A stretch of 64,000 nucleotides of DNA from Desulfosediminicola flagellatus (GTDB lineage: Bacteria > Desulfobacterota > Desulfobulbia > Desulfobulbales > Desulfocapsaceae), in NCBI RefSeq assembly GCF_005116655.2, contig NZ_CP050698.1, forward strand, positions 3,486,001-3,550,000. Direction: 5' to 3'. Within the stretch, counting starts at the first letter, position 1. Every line of letters starts with the position of its first letter. Positions 1 through 10,200 of this stretch are shown in pieces. A program made the translations under genes and the position numbers. The notes beneath the pieces are model-generated. The model worked only from the letters and a program-made list of their open reading frames with translations. It had not been told where the DNA came from and made no database searches.

Positions 1-376
1 CGATTACATTATGGCGGTAGATGGCGACGGCACTGCATTGCATTGGTGTTTTCTTAAACAGTATATCCTGATCCTACCTTATCTTTTCCGTGAGACCGAG
101 GCAAATGTGATCGAACCTGGTTCAACTGACCAGAGTGATATAAAGAAAATGGAAGTGAATTATGAATCCAGAGAGCAAGATGAAGAGAAAAGATATTTTT
201 CCTGGCAATACGAGGGCTGATGCATCACAACACCACTAACTATGCTCCAATAGATTTCAAGGGGAAACCATGGATTTCCTGATCTACATAGTACCACCTG
301 AAATTATTAACATTATCTGGTAAACACTCTATCACCTAAACAACAGCGCATTCCGGTTATGATAGCAGGAGAATTG

Positions 377-404
377 TACCGCTTACCGCTTACCGCTTAC
401 CGCT
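377..404. repeat. Four tandem copies of a heptamer
   Basis: TACCGCT is repeated four times in a row without mismatch (377-383, 384-390, 391-397, 398-404). It is in non-coding DNA. It may be a slippage-prone microsatellite; no function can be read from it. Confidence 0.8.
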
Positions 405-826
405 AATTGAAGCCTTTCTGATATCAGATAAAAACACCGTCTTCTGACAGGATTAATTTAATTGTTAACAGGGGATAAAAACACATTGAACTGCTGGTCT
501 TACCTCCGATATCGAATGTCTGACAGAGCATTCACTTATCAGGGATGTCTTGTGTAGATATTCTGACTTAAGACCTGGAGAAGATCATGTGTTTTAAGAT
601 AGCAGTATTGAAATCGTAATGACTGGTCCAGCAATTGTGAAAGCACTTGACTCATCAAGCCCAGCGCCCCCACCATTAGCTTTTAAGACCTCATAGACTG
701 GTGCTAAGTCGTTGCAGATAGGGGATACTGGTAATCAACTGGATAAATGTAGAGAAGCGATCACTTGTGCTGTTGTTTCCGGATCTATATCTAAAACCAG
801 AATTAGCGAAGCAACCACGCAAGCAC

Positions 827-883
827 CCTCTCATTCAATAGAATATCACAATACAACATCGTGATAGCTTATTGAATGAGAGG
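827..883. repeat. Long imperfect inverted repeat (hairpin)
   Basis: A 14-bp perfect arm (827-840, CCTCTCATTCAATA) is matched by its reverse complement at 870-883. An inner 6-bp arm (844-849 with 861-866) continues the stem towards an 11-nt loop. No T-run follows on either side, so it is not a standard terminator. It could be a small palindromic mobile element or a structured RNA. Confidence 0.7.
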
Positions 884-1022
884 AAACACCTACCCACTCT
901 CCTGACATAACGTAAGAAATCCCAGGCAGCATTAAACCAAATTTGTTCTCTACGTAACCACAAGGTATCAGTTGGGGCTCAAGTCTTGAGAATATCTCTC
1001 TCGTAATTTTCTATTCTCGACC

Positions 1023-1310
1023 CTACCCGTTATTAACCCGATCTCTCAAAATCCCGGAAGGCTTGAACGTCACAACACGACGTGCATCCAACATAAGATC
1101 TTCGCCAGTTTGAGGATTACGGCCTTTTCGTTGTCTTTTGTCATTCACACAAAACTTACCGAAACCACTCAACAATAAGCCTGATCCAGATATGAGATTT
1201 TCCTTAGAAATCCGTAAGAAGGCCTCAACTGCATCTATAGCACCAGCTTTTGTTATGCTATCATGATGTTTATAAATCGCCTCAACTAAGTCAGCTTTTG
1301 TTAATGTCAT
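1023..1310 (-). CDS. HU/IHF-family DNA-binding protein
   Basis: Small histone-like protein of about 95 residues, close to the usual length of IHF subunits and HU. It begins MTLTKADLVEAIY, keeps the central GFGKF turn that leads into the DNA-embracing beta arms, and has the arm sequence RKGRNPQTGE that inserts into the minor groove. It would act as a homo- or heterodimer that bends DNA. The start at 1310 is preferred over an in-frame ATG at 1334 because a GAGA Shine-Dalgarno sequence lies just upstream of 1310. The TLTKADL start and the long last helix favour an IHF-alpha-like subunit, but HU cannot be excluded. It stands alone, with no gene within several hundred bases on either side. Confidence 0.9.
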   Translation of the reverse strand: MTLTKADLVEAIYKHHDSITKAGAIDAVEAFLRISKENLISGSGLLLSGFGKFCVNDKRQRKGRNPQTGEDLMLDARRVVTFKPSGILRDRVNNG

Positions 1311-1795
1311 GATTGTCTCTTTTAGGGATATCATTTTTAGTATAGGAAATCAGATCGACTGCCTAACAGACTAAAGGGTTGGCACAATAAAATCAATACA
1401 TAACAGCAGATTATTCGTCAATTATTCAACTTTCTTAACCACCTACTCTGAGGAGAGTAATTGTCAGGCCAATCCATGCATATTATGCAACACATCAGGA
1501 TTTAGTTGCTCAATGTGGCACTATTATTGAAAAGTAATGGAAAGGGATACAAAATTGCCCTACGCACATCCCTATTGATACATCTTTACGTTATGCCTGC
1601 AAGTGCAGAGAGACTCCAATTTCTGAACTACCTCAAAGAATAATGATGTTACCTGAACCTTAACAGGAACACGGTTAATGTTTGAACTGCACCAATGGTT
1701 TAGAGTTGCCTGGGGAAACAACTTCCCAACAAATTGTTTGAGTGATATATTCCTCAACGATTAAAACTGAACTATATATTTTATGCTGGGGATAA
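1311..1795. other. Intergenic region between divergent genes
   Basis: AT-rich region holding the promoters for the HU/IHF-like gene (leftwards) and the membrane protein at 1796 (rightwards). Reading frames here are short and unlike proteins. I see no structured element. Confidence 0.5.
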
Positions 1796-2458
1796 GTGAT
1801 GGTGGCCAATTTAACTCTTTCATCTTCCGCAAGACTCGCTTTCATTGGATTAGGCTATATATATCTAGTCAAATTGATAGATACTTTGTGGCACGGCATC
1901 TTCGGTAATCCCACCATTTCCTTTGTCGTTATTTGTTTGAATATCTTATCCGGCATTGCTCAATTCTTATTTTTCTACAAATTAAAATCTTCAACATCAA
2001 ATAGCGGAATGTATTCTAATATTGCAGGTTGGGCTGGGATTATAGGGGCTCTAATCACCATTATTCCTAAGATACTAGCACTATCCATGTTGCTTCAATT
2101 CTACTTTTCGTTCAACTTAACAAATAACAGTCAATTAATTCATGTATTTAGCCTATGGCTAGGCGCTGTCATGCTTTTTTGCTGTTGCCTAATTTTTTCC
2201 CTTCTCACAGTTAAAATATGGAGCAACAAAAACAGATATTTTCTTATAGGAACAATTGGATATATGATCCTTACTGTGACATTCTCAAAGCTGGTACTAA
2301 ATTTCTTTTCAGGTTTTCAAATTAATTGGCACTGGGGAGAAATTGACACAAGTCTCACGTATTTAATCATCTCATCATCTGCTTCTTTTCTCTGTATTGC
2401 CTATTTCTATGCCGGATTTTTTAGTGGAAATGAAAACATTGGGAATAATGAAGATTAG
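1796..2458 (+). CDS. Hypothetical polytopic membrane protein
   Basis: About 220 residues, mostly hydrophobic, with roughly six membrane-spanning segments (near residues 10-28, 38-62, 75-103, 115-140, 147-172 and 185-210) separated by short polar loops. No catalytic or binding motif is visible and I do not recognise the family. Start: GTG at 1796 with ATG as its second codon at 1799; a CTGGGGA ribosome-binding sequence lies a few bases upstream of both. The C-terminal tail is short and acidic. It is probably a single-gene transcript, as the next gene is 370 bases away on the other strand. Confidence 0.6.
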   Translation: MMVANLTLSSSARLAFIGLGYIYLVKLIDTLWHGIFGNPTISFVVICLNILSGIAQFLFFYKLKSSTSNSGMYSNIAGWAGIIGALITIIPKILALSMLLQFYFSFNLTNNSQLIHVFSLWLGAVMLFCCCLIFSLLTVKIWSNKNRYFLIGTIGYMILTVTFSKLVLNFFSGFQINWHWGEIDTSLTYLIISSSASFLCIAYFYAGFFSGNENIGNNED

Positions 2459-2827
2459 CCGCAATATTACTAGTGTCAGAAAAGCCACTGCGCCCGTGCT
2501 TGAGTTCAAGACCCTGACCGCTGGAGAGCTTTTTTGGTCGTCTTGGCGGCTTCCTCTAACGATCTTATTGCCGTCGATGCTGAACTCCACAGCGGTAATG
2601 CCAGACCAGTGCTCTGTAATTCTGATTCTTTAAAGTATTATCCTAAACAAACGACTAACAGCATTTTTTAAAACCATGTAGCATGCCTGTTGTGGTCATC
2701 CAAGACTACCCCAGGTAGTGAAACGTGAGGAGTTCACGTGCGCAAACTCAGTGATAGGCAGTGTAAGGCAATATAAAAAACTCATTTTGTGTACCGGCAT
2801 ACCGCTTTTAAAAATATCCCTACCACA
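2459..2827. other. Intergenic region between convergent genes
   Basis: No credible gene. Two small stems lie side by side near 2705-2719 (ACTACC/GGTAGT) and 2723-2739 (ACGTGA/TCACGT) between the convergent membrane-protein genes. They may form part of a weak termination region; no clear T-run is present. Confidence 0.35.
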
Positions 2828-4039
2828 TCATTTACCTCCTTTTGTCTCTGCTGGCTTCATTCTATCTATTACCATCTTTGAAACTATTGGTTCACTTATC
2901 GAGCACAGGAGACCTATCAGTAATCCAAACAGCGGATTTGAACTGACTTCGTTTAAAACTACACTCCCCACACCTAGTATGAAGACATTAAATTCCAACA
3001 TAATAAGAAGAACTAGAGCCAATATGGTGATCAGTAAGAGGTAACGCCCCGGGCGCATTCCATAACGATAAATATCATCAAAACCTTCATATGTTATTTC
3101 TCGAGATCTTAAAAAACCGGTAAGAAGTAAGCCGATTGCCCCACCAATTATAGCGAGTCCATAGCCTAGAATAAGATTTGATGTTTTTTTAACCGTACCT
3201 GCGTATGATTTCCTTTTGGTCTCATTAAGAGCCGACCAGTTAGGAATTAATAATGAGGTAACATTAAGGGCTAAGGATGTTGAGAGTCCGTCACAGTAAC
3301 TATGCCTCTTAATCCCCTCTTGCGAAGCGCCATTTTTAATGACTTCTTCACTAAAGTTATTCGACACTGATGGTTGACAAAGGCTAAACGCTTTATCCAT
3401 ATCACTAAACACTGAATAATGCATCGGTAGCCAGAGTGAAATAAAGGCTAGCGATACAAAAACCACAATCAGATTACAGATTATGGTACTCAATAAAAAT
3501 CTCCTCCTAACCTTCTGTGATTCAATGGGTACCATACTCTTGAAGGCAGCGAAGTATAATTTGGCAAGCTTTATTTCAGTATTCTTGCCGTAAAATCCGT
3601 TTACAACAACGTCCATCAATGAATAATATAGCTGCTCGCGCTCTTGTGGATACTCTCGAAATGCTGTACTGAGGCGCACAGAAGCGATTTTCACCTCCCG
3701 TAACAACTCCAGCTCATCATTAGCCAGCTCTTCCTGCCCTTTTTCCGGAATCAGTATTATTTCGTTAGGTACATCATTATCATCAAGCCTGAAGCCTACC
3801 TCCCGAAACCACTTTGCAGATTCATTGGCCTCCATCTGACGTACCCACTTTATTTTCGCACCAGTTATTTTATCAGGCTTCTGGAAAAGATTTGTAGCTT
3901 TTGAAGTAATAGTATCAATAAACCCCAGTGCGCCTCCTCCCGACTGTTGAGTCTTGCCCGTATCTTTCTGCAGAGGTTCAGCTTTACTGGAATCAGTTTT
4001 AGAGTCTTCTGTTTCGGCATTTATTGGTTTCTTTTCCAT
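2828..4039 (-). CDS. Hypothetical membrane protein with a long cytoplasmic N-terminus
   Basis: About 403 residues. The first ~60 residues are polar and low in complexity (Lys/Thr/Ser/Glu-rich). Then comes a soluble domain to about residue 180, followed by four hydrophobic segments: one near 185-210, a pair near 290-340, and one near the C-terminus. The start at 4039 has an excellent AGGGAGGGA ribosome-binding site 5 bases upstream, so the in-frame extension to 4102 is rejected. I do not recognise the family. A charged linker followed by a helical domain and membrane hairpins would fit an envelope-associated or signalling role, but nothing in the sequence settles it. Confidence 0.65.
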   Translation of the reverse strand: MEKKPINAETEDSKTDSSKAEPLQKDTGKTQQSGGGALGFIDTITSKATNLFQKPDKITGAKIKWVRQMEANESAKWFREVGFRLDDNDVPNEIILIPEKGQEELANDELELLREVKIASVRLSTAFREYPQEREQLYYSLMDVVVNGFYGKNTEIKLAKLYFAAFKSMVPIESQKVRRRFLLSTIICNLIVVFVSLAFISLWLPMHYSVFSDMDKAFSLCQPSVSNNFSEEVIKNGASQEGIKRHSYCDGLSTSLALNVTSLLIPNWSALNETKRKSYAGTVKKTSNLILGYGLAIIGGAIGLLLTGFLRSREITYEGFDDIYRYGMRPGRYLLLITILALVLLIMLEFNVFILGVGSVVLNEVSSNPLFGLLIGLLCSISEPIVSKMVIDRMKPAETKGGK

Positions 4040-4146
4040 GGAATCCCTCCCTAACAGCAATTTTCCCAGTATCCGTTGATCAAGGCATCTAAAACAATGC
4101 AATACACATAGCCTGTAAGCGTTTTCCCCTCTGTATTGAGCCCGCT

Positions 4147-4176
4147 CAAGACCTCTGATTCAACACAGAGGTCTTG
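4147..4176 (+). terminator. Stem-loop, terminator-like, no obvious gene
   Basis: An 11-bp perfect stem (CAAGACCTCTG at 4147-4157 pairing with 4166-4176) with an 8-nt loop, followed by AATTTT on the plus strand. No plus-strand gene ends just upstream, so it may be a relic or part of an unrecognised small RNA. Confidence 0.35.
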
Positions 4177-4357
4177 AATTTTGCGTTCAAATTTTATCCA
4201 TTAGATCCTGACCCTTAACTCACGATACCTGCATCCTGGAGCTGCGACGCAACCCCTGAGAATTCTGTCCGGTCTTGAAATTGGTCGAAGTCGCAGATCA
4301 CGTAATGAGAGCTTGATTACTGTCGAGGATGGTCTCAACTTTTTCAGGAGCGTATCT

Positions 4358-4609
4358 TTATGCCATATTGTTACCAGGCAACCTTTTGGTAATGTCGCTC
4401 AAGTACATTGCGGGGAATTTTAGGGACAATTCAATCGCTTCTTCCGATTCCTCCACGTTTACGATAGGTTCAATCCCGAACTGGTCGCTATCATAAATAG
4501 TATCTAAGCCAGCAGGGTTAAAAAGAATTTTATTACGCCTAACAAACCTCCCATCTAATCTGCTTGTATTGTGATGCAAAATAGCTCCATTGCAGAGCGC
4601 AGGAACCAT
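4358..4609 (-). CDS. Possible small hypothetical or remnant ORF
   Basis: An 83-residue open frame in otherwise non-coding DNA. It has a reasonable protein-like composition (a charged, helical second half) but no recognisable domain and no strong ribosome-binding site. It may be the tail of a decayed gene. I include it at low confidence only because its composition is more protein-like than the other frames in this gap. Confidence 0.2.
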   Translation of the reverse strand: MVPALCNGAILHHNTSRLDGRFVRRNKILFNPAGLDTIYDSDQFGIEPIVNVEESEEAIELSLKFPAMYLSDITKRLPGNNMA

Positions 4610-5643
4610 CCTATTGGCCCAAAAGACAATTGTTAGGATATTATTTAGCGTATCACATATTGACCTACATATTAATTACATAGAGAACCCATGAAAATAC
4701 CATGTCGAATAGGAGGAGGAGCGCTGCAGCAACAACAGCAACTTATCGTTAGGTCAGTGCTGTTTTTTCATGAATCTCGATTATGGTGCCGGCCTTAAAC
4801 ATGTTCCTATCTCAGTGTTGGTTAGCTTTATTAACGGCTTCAGATTCACTCTCCATAGTATATTCTCAAAAGAATTTAAGGATTCAGCCATGACAATGTT
4901 GATGCTCTCCAGCTTTTTTGCCTGACCTTAGTTCTGTGAGGAAATCACAAGAAGATATGAGATCGACTCCCCCCTCACTTCTGTGTTGAATTATCTGTGC
5001 CAGTGGTCTACCCCCATAAATCAATTCATTATAATGAATTGATTTATGGGCATAATATTAAAACAGACAGCTTATGCCTAAGAAGCACTATCACTCAAAG
5101 TGAAGCGTAACCAAGCTGAGGTATTCTATAGAACTATCTATGCCGTCATTCATTGAAAGAACACCTTTAATAAGCTGAATATAATCAGGATTTATCTCCG
5201 AGCAGAGACTATTAGAAATCTTCGCTGATCAAAACGTGCATCTATAAGGTGTTGCAATTACTAACCTTCAATTTGAGACGGTATAATACTGCCGTGCTCC
5301 ACCTGTCCATATTCATTTTGGGAATGCCCTTGCTATTCATTACTCACGGTAACCTGACTATCATCCTGGTCAGATATGTTGCTGGTCTCACCAGTTCGAG
5401 CCCCGGATTACAATATCGAAACAGAGGTTTCAAAACTAACCAACCGCCAATAACCAAACATGTCATACATTATCAAATACTTACATTGCAACTTCAAGAC
5501 ACACCCAATTACAGTGTATTTCGGTGTGGAATTTGCAAGTTCGATTGAAATTAACTTTGCATGATAACGTAATTCTACAAATATGAATCTGTATTCGGAT
5601 TCTAATAATTCCCTCCAAAATACAAAGGTAAAGACAGGTCAAA
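4610..5643. other. Long intergenic region upstream of the chemoreceptor
   Basis: About 1 kb without a convincing gene. It holds one striking element, the perfect 38-bp palindrome at 5013-5050. Open frames such as 5249-5548 have odd composition and no start signal. A GTTCGAGCCCC stretch near 5395 resembles a tRNA T-loop, but no tRNA folds around it. Confidence 0.5.
5013..5050. repeat. Perfect 38-bp palindrome
   Basis: CCCATAAATCAATTCATT at 5013-5030 is followed by AT and then its exact reverse complement at 5033-5050, so all 38 bases form an uninterrupted palindrome. There is no T-run and no loop longer than the minimum, so it does not look like a normal terminator. It could be a dimeric protein-binding site, a cruciform, or a recombination target. 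Confidence 0.85.
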
Positions 5644-7365
5644 ATGCTAAACAGGTTAACCGTAAAAAAACGGATGTTCCTTATTGTTATCGCAACACTT
5701 GCATTGTTTGCGGTCATGGTCTGGTTTGCTATTCAAAATGGCAACAAAGCCAAGAACATGGGAATTGCTAAGACTGGTGAAGTGATGCTGGTTGATCAAA
5801 AAGCTAAAGTGAAAGTGGCAACACATACTGCCGCACTATCTGCCGGGCACGCTATTGAGAACATATCAGATCCTGATCAGCAGATAGAGGTTATTAGAAA
5901 GATGATAGACGATATCCGGTATGAGGATGATAGTTCCGGATACTTCTTTGTCTATGAGAACACCACGTGCCTTGCTTTGCCTACCAAAAAATCGGTACAG
6001 GGAAACGATCTTGGCCATACAAAAGATAAAAATGGCGTCTATTTTGTAAGAGAATTGCACGAGGCTGCCAGCAAAGGCGGTGGGTTTGTAACATTTAATT
6101 TTGACAAACCAGGTGCAGGTCTAGTCGACAAGCTAGGCTATGCCGAAATGATACCAGGCACCAAAATGTGGATCGGAACAGGAGTATATCTTGATAACAT
6201 CGCGGTAGTTCAAAAGCAGATGGGAGAAGAGATTGGATCCAAAGTCCAGGCGAGTACAGTTACTATGCTTATGACAGCTGGTGGTATTTTCGGTGGTATT
6301 ATTACGCTTATCATTTTCATAGCCCTGGGAATCGTCAACAACCTCAAATCGATGATCAACAGTTTTAAGGATATTGCTGAGGGTGAAGGTGATCTCACAA
6401 AACGTATCGAAATTAAAGCAAAAGATGAGATCGCTGAGTTAGCCGGCTGGTTCAATGTGTTCCTTGAAAAACTTCAGGAAATGATAAAGAAGATTGCATC
6501 CAACTCAACAAGCGTTGGTGATAGTTCAGAACAACTTAGATCGATATCCGGGCAATTACTTGGTGGAGCAGAAGATACATCTGAACGATCTACCAGTGTG
6601 GCTGCAGCAGCTGAAGAGATGAGTACGAATTTGAACAACGTTGCCGCTGCAATGGAAGAGTCATCTACCAATGCAAACATGGTCGCCACTGCTGCTGAAG
6701 AAATGTCCTCAACCATAAATGAAATTGCTGAAAACGCTGAAAAGGCCAGAGCTGTTTCCTCGGACGCGGTAAATCAAGCTAAAAATGCTTTTGAAAAAAT
6801 GAAAGAGCTCGGAACAGCCGCAGAAAAAATCGGCAAAGTTACCGAAACGATCACTGAGATTTCAGAGCAAACCAACCTGCTTGCATTGAACGCTACCATT
6901 GAGGCAGCACGTGCAGGAGAAGCAGGCAAAGGTTTTGCGGTAGTGGCAAATGAAATTAAAGAGTTGGCAAAGCAAACAGCTGGAGCGACACTGGATATCA
7001 AAAGCCTTATCGAGGATGTTCAAAATACTTCCAAAATAACAGAAGAAGGTATTGAACAGATAGCATCAGTAATTACCGGCGTGAATGACATCGTCTCAAC
7101 TATTGCTACGGCAGTTGAAGAGCAGACGGCCGCAACTCAGGAGATTGCCAATAATATTGCACAGGCAAGTATAGGCATCCAGGAGGTCAATGAAAATGTT
7201 ACCCAGAGTTCTGTTGTGGCAACCGATATTTCAAAGGACATAGCCGATGTGTCCGCTGCTGCCCATAGAATCTCGGAAAGTAGTAATGAGGTCAGCAATA
7301 GTGCCCGGGATCTCTTAGAACGGTCCCAGGAATTAAATGGTATCGTTGGAAGCTTTAAGGTCTAA
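5644..7365 (+). CDS. Methyl-accepting chemotaxis protein with a single Cache sensor
   Basis: Transmembrane chemoreceptor of 573 residues. Order: TM1 (about 11-29); periplasmic single-Cache domain (about 40-190) with the family signature GYFFVYENT near residue 100 and [10 protein letters not shown] at its end; TM2 (about 203-232); HAMP (about 232-285, [17 protein letters not shown]); then a long methyl-accepting coiled coil with the CheA/CheW-contacting tip [18 protein letters not shown] near residues 407-424. Single-Cache receptors of this type often sense small carboxylates; the ligand here is unknown. There is no C-terminal pentapeptide for CheR/CheB tethering. No che genes are nearby, so it must feed a remote array. 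AGG lies 6 bases before the ATG, and a strong terminator follows. Confidence 0.95.
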   Translation: MLNRLTVKKRMFLIVIATLALFAVMVWFAIQNGNKAKNMGIAKTGEVMLVDQKAKVKVATHTAALSAGHAIENISDPDQQIEVIRKMIDDIRYEDDSSGYFFVYENTTCLALPTKKSVQGNDLGHTKDKNGVYFVRELHEAASKGGGFVTFNFDKPGAGLVDKLGYAEMIPGTKMWIGTGVYLDNIAVVQKQMGEEIGSKVQASTVTMLMTAGGIFGGIITLIIFIALGIVNNLKSMINSFKDIAEGEGDLTKRIEIKAKDEIAELAGWFNVFLEKLQEMIKKIASNSTSVGDSSEQLRSISGQLLGGAEDTSERSTSVAAAAEEMSTNLNNVAAAMEESSTNANMVATAAEEMSSTINEIAENAEKARAVSSDAVNQAKNAFEKMKELGTAAEKIGKVTETITEISEQTNLLALNATIEAARAGEAGKGFAVVANEIKELAKQTAGATLDIKSLIEDVQNTSKITEEGIEQIASVITGVNDIVSTIATAVEEQTAATQEIANNIAQASIGIQEVNENVTQSSVVATDISKDIADVSAAAHRISESSNEVSNSARDLLERSQELNGIVGSFKV

Positions 7366-7380
7366 CCTTTAGTTCTAAAT

Positions 7381-7416
7381 AACAGATGACCGGATAATCT
7401 TTTCCGGTCATCTGTT
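7381..7416 (+). terminator. Intrinsic terminator after the chemoreceptor gene
   Basis: A perfect 14-bp stem (AACAGATGACCGGA at 7381-7394 pairing with 7403-7416) with an 8-nt loop, 15 bases after the chemoreceptor stop. AAAAATTTT follows. The A-rich flank on the other side suggests that it could work in both directions. Confidence 0.85.
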
Positions 7417-7593
7417 AAAAATTTTCTGATAACCACTTATCCTCAGCAAGCTTGCACAAACAGTTTTTTTGGAAAGCTGCATGTCCCATCACAATTCAAT
7501 GAAAAACGTTACAGGATCAGCTCTTGAAAAGTGAATTGTTTACTCATGAGAAAGTTAGCAGTTTAGTAAGCCAAATGCTCAAGCACTCGTTCC

Positions 7594-9870
7594 TCATTCT
7601 TCTTGTACTGCTGCAGCCTGTTTCTGCTGATCCGCAGCATCCGCTGCGATTATAGCTGCAGCACCGGCTTCTACAACCTTCTTCCGTGTCTCCTCATCCA
7701 TGTCACCTTTGTGCGCGTCATCAGGGAAATCCACAATCACCTTTCGATGGGCATAATGTATGCCTTTGGCAGCAAGGGCCTCGGTAATTCGACGAAAAGC
7801 TTCACGCTTAATTACAAACTGTTTGCCAGGTTTTGCGGTAAATTTCACCCGGATAATCATGACAGAATTTGTTATTTCATTCACACCCTGCGACTTAATT
7901 GGCAGGATAAAATCGTCGCCCAGTTCCTCATCCAGAAGCATAGCCTGGCCGACTTTCTTGATGATCTTCCGCACCTTCTCAATATCTGTGTCGTATGGGA
8001 ATTCCAGAGGGAATTTGATGACGATTCCTCCGCGCATGTAATTGGTAATTGCACCAAGATCGCTGTGAGGCACAATCTGGAGCATCCCACGATGATGCCG
8101 CAGCATTACATTCCTCAAGGTGATAGCTTCCACGGCACCTTTGGTCGAGCCGGCCTGGATATATTCACCGACACGAAACGCGTCATCAAGCAGAAAAAAG
8201 AATCCGGAAAGCACATCTGAAACCAGTTTTTGCGCGCCAAAACCTACTGCTAGTCCCAGTACTCCGGCACCGGCCAAAATTGGCGCAATATTTACTCCGA
8301 GAGAAGAAAGAATTGTCAGGCTGACCATAACAATCAGCGTTGAGGCAAGTACCTTACGTACCATTGGCAACAGTGTGTGACTGCGACTGGCCGGAATTGC
8401 CCCACCGAACTCGTTGTCATCTTCTTCGGCTTTTTCAGCCGGTTCGGGTGTCGCTTCTTCTATTTTTCTTGCGATGTACCTTGAAGTAACGCGCCAGATC
8501 ATAAGGGCCAAAGCAAGGATGATGAGTGATTCAAAAATGGCCCTGATAGCATTAGACGCAAAAGGAATGTCATAGCCCCACAGTGTCAATGTCCATGTCG
8601 CTATTGCTGTGGCAAGTATGATTCTGAATAGTAGATACGCTTTTGATTCAATTTCCTCGTTGCGGGTAATCACCGCTTGCGCCTCTTCAATAGCGGTTTC
8701 ATCGTCCGTATCTATACTATCTGGATCTAGAGTTACACCAACGCCCAGAGAATCTAAAACTGATCTGATAACTGCGCGCCCTGCATAACTCAGGACAAAA
8801 TAAATTGGGATAATAAACAAACTGATAATGAAAGAACCATTTCTGACGACTGTTGCAGACAGTTCCTGACCTATCCAGGTAAACCAGGCGAAAAGGAGAT
8901 ACAAAAGTGCAGGGACGTGCCAATACGCTGCAAGTTGTCCCTTGATCCAGTTCTTATCCTCATGTTCGGCTGCCTGCAATGACTCTGAAATTGGAATTTT
9001 CAGATAGATCACAAGACCTCCAAGAATTGCAATAACCGTGGTACCAAGGATAATTGCCACCCAGGAAATGGTTTGTGGAAGGGCGCCGAGATCTACTATG
9101 AAGCGGCCAATGAGCTTGCCAGACAAGACAACACTAACGGATATGGCAGTGGCACGATACAGAGATTTTGCAACTGAATCGTTCAGAGCAAATGGACGCA
9201 CCCCGGCATCATGGGGAGCAAAAACAATTTTACTAATGAGTGACGTTATATTGATAATGAGAACAATACCAAGAATAAGCAGGAACAGCATTCGCCCCCC
9301 GGTTGTTACATCTCCCGACAAAAGAAGAAATACAAGGGTAGCCGACAGTGCCAATACTACCACACTGGCAAGAGAAGGAATTGATCGTATAAACCCAGCC
9401 CAAAGGCACGACAGACTGTCACTGGCGGGAGGAGAAATCTGTTCAAGTTTAGCAATCCCTTTACCAGCGATGCGTTTTGCTCCGAAAACAACCATAAAAC
9501 CCAATAATAATGACACACCCACCAGAAAGAGAACATACAACAATCCTCCGCTGCCGTACTCTCCTCCAACGGATTTGAAAACTCTGGCAAGGTCTCCTGG
9601 AACCTTTAGAGCGAAGGCTAAAACACTGCTGTTTTCAAATTCTGACGATTCACTTCTGTCGAGCATGTGTAGCCACATGGAAGGAGGGTGCGGTCGGGCA
9701 TCCTGCGTGTTTAACTGAGCGGCGGGTAGCTCTTTACCCTGGGTTGTCACTTCGCTCCGGGGAACGGAACTCTCTGCAGTCTCTTCAGCACTACTGCTAA
9801 ATACTATGAGAGAAAAATGACACAGGCAAAAGAATAAGACTGTACAGACTATACGTACGAGTTGTTTCAT
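7594..9870 (-). CDS. MscS-family mechanosensitive channel, long form
   Basis: About 758 residues, far longer than the ~290-residue core MscS. It starts with a signal peptide, then a periplasmic stretch, then about ten membrane segments. The conserved MscS core sits near residues 505-720: a pore helix rich in Gly/Ala (GLAVGFGAQKLVSDVLSGFF), then the beta domain with VEAITLRNVMLR and VPHSDLGAITNY. The final ~40 residues are charged and Ala-rich. It would open under membrane tension and release solutes after osmotic downshock. The start at 9870 has GGAGAG 6 bases upstream and gives a proper signal peptide; the extension to 9897 is rejected. It is transcribed alone, convergent with the chemoreceptor gene. 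Confidence 0.92.
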   Translation of the reverse strand: MKQLVRIVCTVLFFCLCHFSLIVFSSSAEETAESSVPRSEVTTQGKELPAAQLNTQDARPHPPSMWLHMLDRSESSEFENSSVLAFALKVPGDLARVFKSVGGEYGSGGLLYVLFLVGVSLLLGFMVVFGAKRIAGKGIAKLEQISPPASDSLSCLWAGFIRSIPSLASVVVLALSATLVFLLLSGDVTTGGRMLFLLILGIVLIINITSLISKIVFAPHDAGVRPFALNDSVAKSLYRATAISVSVVLSGKLIGRFIVDLGALPQTISWVAIILGTTVIAILGGLVIYLKIPISESLQAAEHEDKNWIKGQLAAYWHVPALLYLLFAWFTWIGQELSATVVRNGSFIISLFIIPIYFVLSYAGRAVIRSVLDSLGVGVTLDPDSIDTDDETAIEEAQAVITRNEEIESKAYLLFRIILATAIATWTLTLWGYDIPFASNAIRAIFESLIILALALMIWRVTSRYIARKIEEATPEPAEKAEEDDNEFGGAIPASRSHTLLPMVRKVLASTLIVMVSLTILSSLGVNIAPILAGAGVLGLAVGFGAQKLVSDVLSGFFFLLDDAFRVGEYIQAGSTKGAVEAITLRNVMLRHHRGMLQIVPHSDLGAITNYMRGGIVIKFPLEFPYDTDIEKVRKIIKKVGQAMLLDEELGDDFILPIKSQGVNEITNSVMIIRVKFTAKPGKQFVIKREAFRRITEALAAKGIHYAHRKVIVDFPDDAHKGDMDEETRKKVVEAGAAAIIAADAADQQKQAAAVQEE

Positions 9871-10200
9871 ACTGTCTCTCCAAACTGGATTCAACATATG
9901 AGGATAATCCTTTGGGCAATTTTCGAACGAAAGAGCCTATCACGTTGATGATATCTTTTTGAGACGAATATTGTAAAGCCAAAAGATGATTCGTTTAAAC
10001 TGTGATTATTTTTTCCATTATGCCGAAAAGTCTGTCCGACAAAAAATTAAAGGAATGAGTTAAATCGTTTTATTTGCGTAGTTGATTTGCAGCAATAAAG
10101 AGCAACACGCAGAGAACCATAGAATTAAAAGCCTGCCCGGTTCAGTTCATCATCATAGAATCTCCGCTTGTGCGAGTTCTACAGTTGTTCATTCAGCCTC
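9871..10200. other. Intergenic region between the MscS gene and the NRPS operon
   Basis: 330 bases with no gene. It must carry the MscS promoter and the 3' end of the NRPS operon. I see no clear terminator after the NRPS-2 stop, so read-through cannot be excluded. Confidence 0.45.

Larger units (their letters stand above)
1..1022. other. Gene-poor left end of the window
   Basis: I see no convincing gene in this kilobase. A frame open from the left edge to base 220 could be the tail of a gene outside the window, but I do not recognise its product. The stretch contains a short heptamer repeat and a long inverted repeat, listed separately. Confidence 0.5.

Noticed and set aside
1490..1535. Sigma-54-like promoter (TGGCAC followed by TTGA)
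   Set aside because: The -12 element reads TTGA rather than TTGC, and no gene suited to it follows at the right distance.
1572..1757. 61-codon minus-strand frame
   Set aside because: No ribosome-binding site, unusual composition and no recognisable domain.
5380..5410. tRNA-like T-loop motif (GTTCGAGCCCC)
   Set aside because: No acceptor, D or anticodon stem can be formed in either direction from the surrounding bases.
7603..8220. 205-codon plus-strand frame opposite the MscS gene
   Set aside because: It lies wholly antisense to a clear MscS gene and has shadow-frame composition.
9038..9718. 226-codon plus-strand frame opposite the MscS gene
   Set aside because: Antisense shadow of the MscS membrane segments; Arg/Pro/Thr-rich with no fold.
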